A stretch of DNA of 5,834 nt from Acidobacteriota bacterium (GTDB taxonomy: Bacteria > Acidobacteriota > Terriglobia > Versatilivoradales > Versatilivoraceae). Of the stretch, positions 1 through 4,922 are shown one piece after another. The position numbers and the translations under genes are program-made. The stretch spans positions 1-5,834 of the forward strand of contig JAPPFQ010000416.1 in NCBI GenBank assembly GCA_028875135.1, written 5' to 3'. Position 1 is the stretch's first letter. Every line of letters starts with the position of its first letter. A model generated the notes under the pieces. The model was given only the letters and a program-made list of their open reading frames with translations. It was not told the origin of the DNA and ran no database searches.

Positions 1-451
1 TCTCCCCCCGCTCCCGCATCTCCGTGCTGTTGACGACCGTCAGGGCCTTCGACACCTCGTCGACCGACTGGGGTCTTCCGGAGGCCGTGACCACGACTTC
101 CTCCCGGCGCACCGCCAACTGCAGGACAATGTCCCGCACCAGCTCCTGATCCGCTCCGACTTGCAGACCGGTCAGGGAAACGGAAGCAAATCCCCGGGAC
201 TCGACTTCCAGGATGTACTCCCCGGGACGCAGAGTCCGAAAATTGAAACCTCCGGAGGTATCGGTGGTGACTCTCAGGCGCAGGCCGCTGGAACGGTCAT
301 GGAGCGTGACCAGGGCGTTGGGCACCAGGGATTGTTGGGGATCGGTGATGGTTCCGCTGATCGAGGCTGCTTCAACGGCCTCGGCGGCCAGTAAGGCACA
401 GCAGGCGACGAGGCACAAGGCCAGCGTCAACTTTCGGGTCGTGAACTGCAT
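1..451 (-). CDS. TonB-dependent outer-membrane receptor, N-terminal part (probable cobalamin receptor)
   Basis: Partial gene running off the left edge; 150 residues are visible. Residues 1-28 look like a Sec signal peptide: basic start (MQFTTRK), hydrophobic core, likely cleavage after VEA. Residues about 30-112 form a carboxypeptidase-regulatory-like beta-sandwich domain (SGTITDP, DTSGGFNFRTLRPGEY, then a basic-aromatic RGF). A TonB box-like EEVVVTAS follows at 117-124, then the beginning of the plug domain (VSKALTVVNSTEMRERG). The beta-barrel lies outside the window. The start is the ATG at 451, with AAAGGA eight bases upstream. The leader holds two cobalamin riboswitches and the divergent neighbours encode a BtuFCD-type importer, so the likely role is TonB-driven corrinoid uptake across the outer membrane (inference). 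An LVAC sequence at 14-17 resembles a lipobox, but a lipidated receptor would be unusual. The extra N-terminal domain is absent from E. coli BtuB, so I withhold the btuB symbol. Confidence 0.9.
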   Translation of the reverse strand, partial: MQFTTRKLTLALCLVACCALLAAEAVEAASISGTITDPQQSLVPNALVTLHDRSSGLRLRVTTDTSGGFNFRTLRPGEYILEVESRGFASVSLTGLQVGADQELVRDIVLQLAVRREEVVVTASGRPQSVDEVSKALTVVNSTEMRERGE

Positions 452-453
452 TT

Positions 454-482
454 GGCAGGTCCTTTCTCCTCCCCCAAGGAGG
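454..482 (-). promoter_or_regulatory. Receptor ribosome binding site with overlapping hairpin
   Basis: The Shine-Dalgarno AAAGGA (465-460) sits eight bases from the receptor ATG. Just upstream a pyrimidine stretch (482-476) can pair in two ways: CCTCC (482-478) with GGAGG (472-468) around a five-base loop, or TCCTT (480-476) with AAGGA (464-460), which covers the Shine-Dalgarno itself. No T-run follows, so a translational expression platform for the adjacent riboswitch is more likely than a terminator. The complementarity is seen directly; the regulatory role is inferred. Confidence 0.5.
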
Positions 483-497
483 TGTTCAGGAAGCTTC

Positions 498-699
498 CCT
501 GAGCCGGTCTCCTGACTTGCGGCCGGTAGGGGCCTACTCTCCGTGCCTTCCCACCCTTCGGCAGTGGCGTTCAGACGGATTTCGTTGCCGCTTACAGTTG
601 CTGGGGCAGTGGCGGAATCTCACCGCGCTTCCCGGGATGCTCAGGGCGCATCCGGTAATGGATCGTCATTGGCCTGAACAGTCGAGCGCGGACCTCAGG
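498..699 (-). promoter_or_regulatory. Cobalamin riboswitch, proximal copy of a tandem pair
   Basis: The conserved blocks of the cobalamin aptamer occur in order on the minus strand: GGGAA (633-629) with GGTGAGATTCCGCCACTG, AACTGTAAGCGG (about 599-588), GCCACTG (568-562), GGGAAGGC (552-545) and the B12 box AGTCAGGAGACCGGCTC (517-501). A closing stem is plausible between CCTGAG (699-694) and CTCAGG (503-498). The gap of about 60 bases between the 5' closing strand and GGGAA is longer than usual, so the P2 side may carry an insertion, and the exact 5' boundary is the least certain part. It ends 46 bases before the receptor start codon, which places it to control translation of the receptor. Ligand binding by cobalamin is established for the family. 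Confidence 0.93.
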
Positions 700-824
700 C
701 AGTATTTTGGCAGGCAGGGCTGCAGGTGAAAGGCGGACGGAAAAGAATTGCCCGGATGGGTGGTGCGGAAAACCGGTGTGCATGTTCGACCCAGCCGCTC
801 TCGTGCGCAGCGTGCCTCGTCAAC

Positions 825-989
825 CCCAAGGCAGGTCTCCTGACTGACAGCTGGGACGCCCGGCCGGCTGCCTTCCCATTGCCTGAAGCAACAGTGGCCT
901 GCTTTGCCGGCGAGCTCGCTGATCACAGTGGCGCGACCGTGCGGGAATTGCACCCGCTTCCCTTTTGGCTCGGATCCGAGCACCTTGGG
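825..989 (-). promoter_or_regulatory. Cobalamin riboswitch, distal copy of a tandem pair
   Basis: Complete cobalamin aptamer on the minus strand: GGGAA (962-958), GGGTGCAATTCCCGCACGG, GCCACTG (932-926), a second GCCACTG (898-892), GGGAAGGC (877-870) and B12 box AGTCAGGAGACCTGCCT (845-829). The outer stem closes perfectly, CCCAAGG (989-983) with CCTTGGG (831-825). It begins only a few bases after the predicted transcription start. About 125 bases separate it from the second riboswitch. I see no start codon with a ribosome binding site and no convincing terminator or promoter in that gap, so both aptamers probably lie on one receptor leader transcript. Confidence 0.96.
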
Positions 990-1001
990 ACCAATGGTCA
1001 A

Positions 1002-1031
1002 ATCGTAGCAACGCGCCAAAACAGGCGTCAA
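1002..1031 (-). promoter_or_regulatory. Sigma-70-type promoter for the receptor leader
   Basis: On the minus strand TTGACG (1031-1026) and TACGAT (1007-1002) are separated by 18 bases. The expected transcription start is near 996-994, immediately upstream of the distal riboswitch closing stem at 989. A short palindrome, GACC-att-GGTC (about 1000-990), overlaps the expected start. The fit between promoter and riboswitch boundary supports the call; it is not experimentally shown. Confidence 0.65.
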
Positions 1032-1044
1032 GTGTTTTCTCCCT

Positions 1045-1093
1045 GGGCGCAGAGACCCGGTTTACACTGCGCCCGGCTCTCGGGCAAGGAGCC
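1045..1093. repeat. Two adjacent perfect hairpins upstream of the receptor promoter
   Basis: GGGCGCAG (1045-1052) is the exact complement of CTGCGCCC (1067-1074), an 8-bp stem with a 14-base loop. GGCTC (1075-1079) then pairs with GAGCC (1089-1093) around nine bases. The first hairpin ends 13 bases upstream of the receptor -35 box. Neither has a T-run on either strand, so neither is a typical intrinsic terminator. A protein-binding palindrome or chance structure in GC-rich DNA are both possible. Confidence 0.4.
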
Positions 1094-1170
1094 CTGTGCA
1101 GGCGTCGACCAAGGCGAAGCCCGCGGTTGAGCCGGCGGCGAGCACCCCGCAGCTTCGTGAGCTACAGGGA

Positions 1171-1200
1171 TCAGTTACATCGATGCAGAGGATCAACTGA
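1171..1200 (+). repeat. Degenerate stray copy of the ACATCGATGCACAGGAT repeat
   Basis: TTACATCGATGCAGAGGAT here (1175-1193) matches TTACATCGATGCACAGGAT at 1256-1274 with one mismatch, in the same orientation. The unit is also framed by its own 6-bp inverted repeat, TCAGTT (1171-1176) and AACTGA (1195-1200). It looks like a decayed or partial third member of the repeat family in the neighbouring element. Confidence 0.55.
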
Positions 1201-1257
1201 ATTTGGTTTCCGGAGTCTGGCGTCCTGAATTCCGGGGATCATTTGATTGAGTAATTT

Positions 1258-1410
1258 ACATCGATGCACAGGATGCACAGGATTTTTTTGAGGAACCCGG
1301 TGTCCAGTGATTCCGGGTATCCGCAACCCCGCGTCGGATCATCTCGCCGGTCAGCACCTTGCGCAGCGACCTTTCATCCTGTTAATCCTGTGCATCCTGT
1401 GCATCGATGT
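1258..1410. repeat. Small element bounded by a perfect 27-bp inverted repeat
   Basis: The left arm (1258-1284) begins ACATCGATGCACAGGATGC; the right arm (1384-1410) is its exact reverse complement over 27 bases, with a 99-base spacer. Read on the minus strand, the right arm continues into further 9-base units: ACAGGATGC, ACAGGATTA, ACAGGATGA (1401-1375). So the arms are short tandem arrays of an ACAGGATNN unit anchored by ACATCGATG. The spacer holds a minor CCCGG/CCGGG hairpin (about 1296-1315) and no open frame worth calling. There is no transposase and no clear target-site duplication. A MITE-like or REP-like non-autonomous repeat is the best description. Confidence 0.7.
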
Positions 1411-1519
1411 TAAAAATAAATACCGATTCCCGGCGCTGACCCGGTCTCGCTTGCTGCTCCAAAACCACGCAGCAGGTTCCGGGCGCCTTCGCCCCGGGAA
1501 GCACTTCACCGTCGGAAAA

Positions 1520-1548
1520 TTGACCCGGGCTTGCCGGTTTGCTAGCAT
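1520..1548 (+). promoter_or_regulatory. Sigma-70-type promoter for the uptake operon
   Basis: TTGACC (1520-1525) and TAGCAT (1543-1548) are spaced by 17 bases. Transcription would start near 1555, a few bases before the riboswitch closing stem at 1564. The geometry mirrors that of the divergent receptor promoter, which supports both calls. Confidence 0.65.
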
Positions 1549-1563
1549 TTGCCGCGGTGAGTG

Positions 1564-1733
1564 CCAGGTGCTCGCGGCAGTCCTGCGAGTGAAAAGGGAA
1601 GCGGGTGCAATTCCCGCACGGTCGCGCCACTGTAAGCAGCGAGTGTTTCAGCACTGCAAATGGCCACTGTTGTTTCCGATAACGGGAAGGCCGTCTGAAA
1701 CGCCGTGACCTGCGAGTCAGGAGACCTGCCTGG
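1564..1733 (+). promoter_or_regulatory. Cobalamin riboswitch of the BtuFDC-type operon
   Basis: All aptamer blocks are present: GGGAA (1596-1600), GGGTGCAATTCCCGCACGG, GCCACTG (1626-1632), AAGCAGCGAG, a second GCCACTG (1663-1669), GGGAAGGC (1684-1691) and B12 box AGTCAGGAGACCTGCCT (1715-1731). The outer stem closes with CCAGG (1564-1568) and CCTGG (1729-1733). It should repress the four downstream transport genes when cobalamin is abundant. Its core is identical over 42 bases to the distal receptor riboswitch on the other strand. Confidence 0.97.
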
Positions 1734-1900
1734 ACCGCGCTCCACTGCTGTGTCGCTTCGCATGAGAGCGATGGTGCCACTCCTCTTTTCCCGCCTTCTC
1801 TCACCGGATTCCAGATTCATTTTCAAATGCCGTTTCCCGTTTTGGTGCATGAGGGAGGCCTCGGCATGAATCGGGCGCGTTTTGGAAGTTGAGGTAGGAG
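1734..1900 (+). promoter_or_regulatory. Operon leader: probable expression platform and ribosome binding site
   Basis: This 167-base stretch lies between the aptamer and the first gene. A hairpin TCGCT (1753-1757) / AGCGA (1767-1771), possibly extended by CAC/GTG, precedes a pyrimidine run with CTCCTCTTTTC (about 1780-1790); as a terminator it is weak. CGGCATGAATC (1862-1872) can pair with GATTCAT (1814-1820) plus GCCG (1829-1832), or with ATGCCG (1827-1832) alone. The Shine-Dalgarno GAGG (1891-1894) lies six bases before the ATG at 1901. A six-codon frame at 1849-1869 has no visible ribosome binding site. Which structure does the switching cannot be decided by eye. Confidence 0.4.
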
Positions 1901-2926
1901 ATGAGTCGGTTTTCCGTGCACGGGACGGACGGGGTGCCGTTGGCCCACCGAGGAATTCGCGTCAATTCGTGGGCAAGTCTCGGGACAAGACCGTGGCTTG
2001 GGCGACTGGCCTGCCTGAGCCTGCTTCTGCTGGGATCCTCATGCCTGTGGTCCTGCCAGCGGCCGGGCACCGGTGGCCCTCGGGGCTCATCCGACTCTGA
2101 AGAACCAGGCGTTGACCCGGGCAATCCCCGTCGTATCATCTCTCTGTCCCCCAACGCCACCGACATATTGGAGGGGGTGGGAGCCTTCGATCGGGTAGTC
2201 GCCGTTTCGGACTATTGCTTCTACCCCCCGAGCGTGGCCTCTCTGCCTCGGGTGGGCGGCTGGCAGAACGCCAGCCTGGAGGAAGTGGCCGGCCTGGCGC
2301 CCGACCTGGTGGTTATGGCGGAGGTCCAGGCTCCCTTCGTCGACAGCCACCTGCAGGCCCTGGGAATCCCGACACTGGTGGTTCCGAGCCAGTCGCTGCA
2401 GGATGTCTTCACGGCCATCGATGCCGTGGGACGAGGCGTGGGCCGGCAGAGAGAGGCCCGGCGCCTGCAAAGCGAGGTTCGGGCCGTTCTGGACAGGGTC
2501 GCCGTCCGCACACGGAATTTGCCCAAACCCTCGGTTCTCTGTGTGGTGGACCGGGTGCCCGGAACCCTGCGCGGTCTCTATGCGGCTACCCGGGGCAGCT
2601 ACCTTTCCCGTTTGATCGAGATTGCCGGCGGCAGGCCCATAGCCCCGCCCGCCACCTTCAATTACGGCCGAATCGGCAAGGAGGCCGTGGTCACCCTCGA
2701 TCCCGACGTGGTGATCGACATGGTACAGGGAGCCAAGGGGCCCTTTGCCGAAGAACCCGTCGCAATCTGGTCGGAACTGAAAGAGATCCGGGCCGTTCGC
2801 CGCGGTCGAGTCCATCCCGTTCGCGAAATGTTTGTCCTTCATGCGTCCCAGTTCGTGGCGCAAACGGCCGAGCTCTTCTCCCGGCTGATCCATCCGGAGG
2901 TGTTTGGGAAAGATGGCGCACAGTAG
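1901..2926 (+). CDS. btuF: Cobalamin ABC transporter, periplasmic substrate-binding lipoprotein (BtuF-like)
   Basis: 341 residues. An unusually long polar start (1-35) precedes a hydrophobic core (about 36-47) and cysteines at 48 and 52; LWSC (49-52) is the better lipobox candidate, suggesting an anchored lipoprotein. The mature part is a FecB/BtuF-type (PF01497) clamshell: RRIISLSPNATDILEGVGAFDRVVAV is split here as RRIISLSPNATDI (77-89) and FDRVVAVSDYCFYPP (96-110). VGGW at 118-121 aligns with the corrinoid-contacting Trp region of E. coli BtuF, and the Glu in SLEEV (127) fits the conserved Glu that docks onto the permease. The C-terminal lobe has WSELKEIRAVRRGRVHPV. GAGG six bases before the ATG supports the start. 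It is the first gene of the riboswitch-controlled operon and would deliver corrinoid to the permease. Siderophore or haem binders share the fold; the riboswitch favours cobalamin. Confidence 0.92.
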   Translation: MSRFSVHGTDGVPLAHRGIRVNSWASLGTRPWLGRLACLSLLLLGSSCLWSCQRPGTGGPRGSSDSEEPGVDPGNPRRIISLSPNATDILEGVGAFDRVVAVSDYCFYPPSVASLPRVGGWQNASLEEVAGLAPDLVVMAEVQAPFVDSHLQALGIPTLVVPSQSLQDVFTAIDAVGRGVGRQREARRLQSEVRAVLDRVAVRTRNLPKPSVLCVVDRVPGTLRGLYAATRGSYLSRLIEIAGGRPIAPPATFNYGRIGKEAVVTLDPDVVIDMVQGAKGPFAEEPVAIWSELKEIRAVRRGRVHPVREMFVLHASQFVAQTAELFSRLIHPEVFGKDGAQ

Positions 2927-3725
2927 TTCCCTCGAACCCGCCCATGCCGACACGCTCATCGAAGCCCGCGGGCTCCGCTTTGCCTACGAGGCCGAACTTT
3001 GGGTGGTGGACGACGTGTCGCTTCAGATCGAGCGCGGCGCCCTGGCGGCCCTCATCGGCGCCAACGGTTCGGGCAAGTCCACGCTCATCCGCTTGCTGGC
3101 CGGTCTTCGTACCGCAAACGCCGGCGAAGTTCTCTTTTCGGGACAACCCTTGAAGGGCATTCCGCGGCAGCGGCTGGCCCGGTCCCTGGCTTACGTTCCC
3201 CAGATCAATCCCATGATCTTCCCCTTTACGGCTTTGGAAGTGGTGATGACCGGGAGGAGTCCCTACACGCCCCGCTTCCGCTTCGAGAGTCGATTGGACG
3301 TGGAAAAGGCCCACAAGGCCCTGGCCACGGTGGACGGGGCTCATCTGGCCCCTCGTCCGGTGACCGAATTGTCCGGAGGCGAAAGGCAACTGGTGGCCGT
3401 GGCCAGGGCCCTGGCCCAGGAGCCGGAGTGTTTGATCCTGGATGAACCCGCGGCCGCCCTGGACCTGAAGCACCGGACCTCACTCATTCGCATCCTGAGG
3501 CAGCTTCGGGACCGGCAGGGGATGACGGCGCTGATGGTGACCCACGACCTGCAATTGCTCGATCCTGCCTTCGATCAGGTCTTTGCCATCCACCGGGGGG
3601 CGCTGCTGGCCGAAGGCCCTCCAGCGCAGGTCCTGAGGGACAGGGTGCTTTCACGGGTCTACGATGACCCCCAGGTCCGGGCCCGGAAGTTGGAGGGGCG
3701 CACCTTTGTCTGGTCCGGCACCTGA
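2913..3725 (+). CDS. btuD: Cobalamin ABC transporter, ATP-binding protein (BtuD-like)
   Basis: 270 residues from the ATG at 2913, a normal length for a FecE/BtuD-type ATPase. Visible in order: A-loop Tyr25, Walker A GANGSGKST (49-57), Q-loop Gln97 in YVPQ, signature LSGGE (153-157), Walker B CLILDEP (173-179), D-loop AALD (181-184) and switch His211 in VTHD. All catalytic residues are intact, so it should hydrolyse ATP as a cytosolic dimer beneath the permease. The ATG overlaps the end of the preceding gene by 14 bases, implying translational coupling. GGAGGT (2896-2901) lies 11 bases upstream. An in-frame TTG at 2904 is only three bases from that motif and is less likely. Confidence 0.94.
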   Translation: MAHSSSLEPAHADTLIEARGLRFAYEAELWVVDDVSLQIERGALAALIGANGSGKSTLIRLLAGLRTANAGEVLFSGQPLKGIPRQRLARSLAYVPQINPMIFPFTALEVVMTGRSPYTPRFRFESRLDVEKAHKALATVDGAHLAPRPVTELSGGERQLVAVARALAQEPECLILDEPAAALDLKHRTSLIRILRQLRDRQGMTALMVTHDLQLLDPAFDQVFAIHRGALLAEGPPAQVLRDRVLSRVYDDPQVRARKLEGRTFVWSGT

Positions 3726-3759
3726 TCCGCAACGGTGAAATGGAAATCAGGAGATGAGG

Positions 3760-4842
3760 ATGGATGCTTCCCGCCAGATTCCCAAGGGCGCCGGATCCAG
3801 CCGGGATTCCACTGCCTCTACTCCGCAACGCCACGGGAACGCCTCCCAGGCCGCAGCCCGGAGTCTGACGCGCCCCCTGATTCTGGCGCTGCTATTCCTG
3901 GCGGCCTCCACGCTGGTTTCCCTTTGGGTGGGCTATCGCCTGCTGGATCCGAGCCTGTTGCGCGAGGACCCGACGGCGCGCATCCTATTTTTCGATCTGC
4001 GCCTTCCCCGGGTGGTTTTGGGAGGCATCCTGGGCGCCTCCCTGGGCGCGGTCGGAGCCTGCTTGCAAGCCTTCTTTCGCAATCCGCTGGCGGAGCCGTT
4101 CACCCTGGGTGTCTCAGGAGGCGGGACCCTGGGGGCCAGCGTGGCCATTGCCCTCGGTTGGGGCATCAACCTGGCCGGTGTGCCGATGGTGTTCCTGGCA
4201 GCATTCGCCGGCTCGGCTGCGGCCGTCCTGGTGGTCTACTGGCTCTCGCGAACCGGCGACGTGGTCATGCCGGGTACGCTGCTGTTGGCTGGGGTGGTGG
4301 TGAACCTGATTGCCAGCGCCGGAGTGATTCTGATTCAGTACATTGCCGACTACAGCCGGGCCCTTCAGATCCTTCGCTGGACCATCGGGACCATCGACGT
4401 GGTGGGATTCGACCGCATCTGGCGCATGCTGATTCTTCTGATTCCGGGCTGGGCGATCCTGTTGGCCATTACCCGCGACCTGCACCTGCTGGCCATGGGA
4501 GAAGAATCGGCGGCCAGCCTGGGAGTCAACGTGCGCCGCTGCGAGCGCCTGGTCTATATCGCTTCCTCCCTGATCGTGGGCGTGGCGGTGGCCGAGGGCG
4601 GTACCATCGCCTTCGTGGGCCTGATCATTCCCCATGCGGTCCGCCTGGTGTTGGGTCAGGATGTGCGGCTGGTGCTGCCCTGTTCCTTCCTGGTTGGGGC
4701 CGGGTTCCTGATGCTGGCCGACGCCCTGGCCCGGACGGCTCTGACCTCGGGTGAATTGCCGGTGGGGGCGGTCACGGCCGTGATCGGAGGGATCACCTTC
4801 TTGGGCTTGCTCCGCCGACAGCGGCGCTTTTCGGCCATTTGA
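3760..4842 (+). CDS. btuC: Cobalamin ABC transporter, membrane permease (BtuC-like, FecCD family)
   Basis: 360 residues. A polar, presumably cytosolic N-terminus (about 1-37) is followed by many hydrophobic helices (for example 38-58, 84-102, 140-162, 173-195, 223-238, 265-290, 305-325, 334-350), as in the ten-helix FecCD family. Hallmarks: NPLAEPFTLGVSGG (108-121), the cytosolic coupling region MGEESAASLGVNVRRCERL (246-264), which should contact the ATPase, FVGLIIPHAVRL (285-296) and GELPVGAVTAVIGG (331-344). As a homodimer it would form the inner-membrane corrinoid channel. I chose the ATG at 3760 because AGGAG (3749-3753) lies six bases upstream; the in-frame ATG at 3754 abuts the same motif and would add two residues. 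It follows the ATPase gene after 34 bases. Confidence 0.94.
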   Translation: MDASRQIPKGAGSSRDSTASTPQRHGNASQAAARSLTRPLILALLFLAASTLVSLWVGYRLLDPSLLREDPTARILFFDLRLPRVVLGGILGASLGAVGACLQAFFRNPLAEPFTLGVSGGGTLGASVAIALGWGINLAGVPMVFLAAFAGSAAAVLVVYWLSRTGDVVMPGTLLLAGVVVNLIASAGVILIQYIADYSRALQILRWTIGTIDVVGFDRIWRMLILLIPGWAILLAITRDLHLLAMGEESAASLGVNVRRCERLVYIASSLIVGVAVAEGGTIAFVGLIIPHAVRLVLGQDVRLVLPCSFLVGAGFLMLADALARTALTSGELPVGAVTAVIGGITFLGLLRRQRRFSAI

Positions 4843-4881
4843 GAAAAGCTGTCCGGAGCCTTCGGGTGCAGTTGCCTGGAT

Positions 4882-4909
4882 CGGCCGCCGGGGACACGCC
4901 GCGCGGCCG
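4882..4909 (+). repeat. GC-rich intercistronic hairpin before the last gene
   Basis: CGGCCGC (4882-4888) is the perfect complement of GCGGCCG (4903-4909), with a 14-base loop. It lies in the 80-base gap between permease and last gene, and its 3' arm touches the ribosome binding region (GGAAGG, 4909-4914). No T-run follows. It could tune translation of the last gene or protect upstream mRNA; both roles are inferred. Confidence 0.4.
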
Positions 4910-4922
4910 GAAGGTAAGGACA

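Larger units (their letters stand above)
990..1563. other. Divergent intergenic region, no protein gene seen
   Basis: This 574-base stretch separates two oppositely directed leaders. I find no open frame with a credible start and ribosome binding site. It contains the two divergent promoters, two hairpins at 1045-1093, a repeat fragment at 1171-1200 and the inverted-repeat element at 1258-1410. A further hairpin at about 1477-1500 has stem TTCC-GGGCG / CGCCC-(CG)-GGAA around a CCTT loop, with no T-run after it. The middle part (about 1032-1519) is probably not transcribed from either promoter. Confidence 0.7.

Noticed and set aside
451..714. Nine-base direct repeat CCTGCCAAA on both sides of the proximal riboswitch (714-706 and 459-451)
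   Set aside because: A repeat this short is expected by chance in a region of this size, and it does not sit at the aptamer boundaries, so it is not evidence of insertion.
592..1031. Minus-strand open frames of 63-121 codons overlapping the receptor leader
   Set aside because: They run through the two riboswitch aptamers, have no ribosome binding site and no recognisable domain. The recurring REAGAIPARSRHC peptide in frames on both strands is simply the translated riboswitch core.
1258..1410. CRISPR array
   Set aside because: The repeated units are only nine bases long, contiguous and partly inverted, with no unique spacers of regular length and no cas genes.
1258..1410. Bidirectional transcription terminator
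   Set aside because: The flanking transcription units diverge from this region, so neither should be transcribed into the element, and the arms are 99 bases apart.
1307..1850. Open frames on both strands across the operon riboswitch and its upstream repeat
   Set aside because: They translate the cobalamin aptamer and the ACAGGATNN repeat; no start signal or protein family is visible.
1849..1869. Six-codon upstream frame (MREASA) in the operon leader
   Set aside because: No Shine-Dalgarno precedes it and nothing shows it is translated.
2087..2959. Long minus-strand open frames opposite the transport genes
   Set aside because: They are shadows of GC-rich codon bias; the plus-strand proteins have clear family motifs over the same bases.
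3735..4754. 339-codon plus-strand frame overlapping the permease in another frame
   Set aside because: It gives a low-complexity, Gly/Pro/Arg-rich protein without domains, while the permease frame shows all FecCD motifs.
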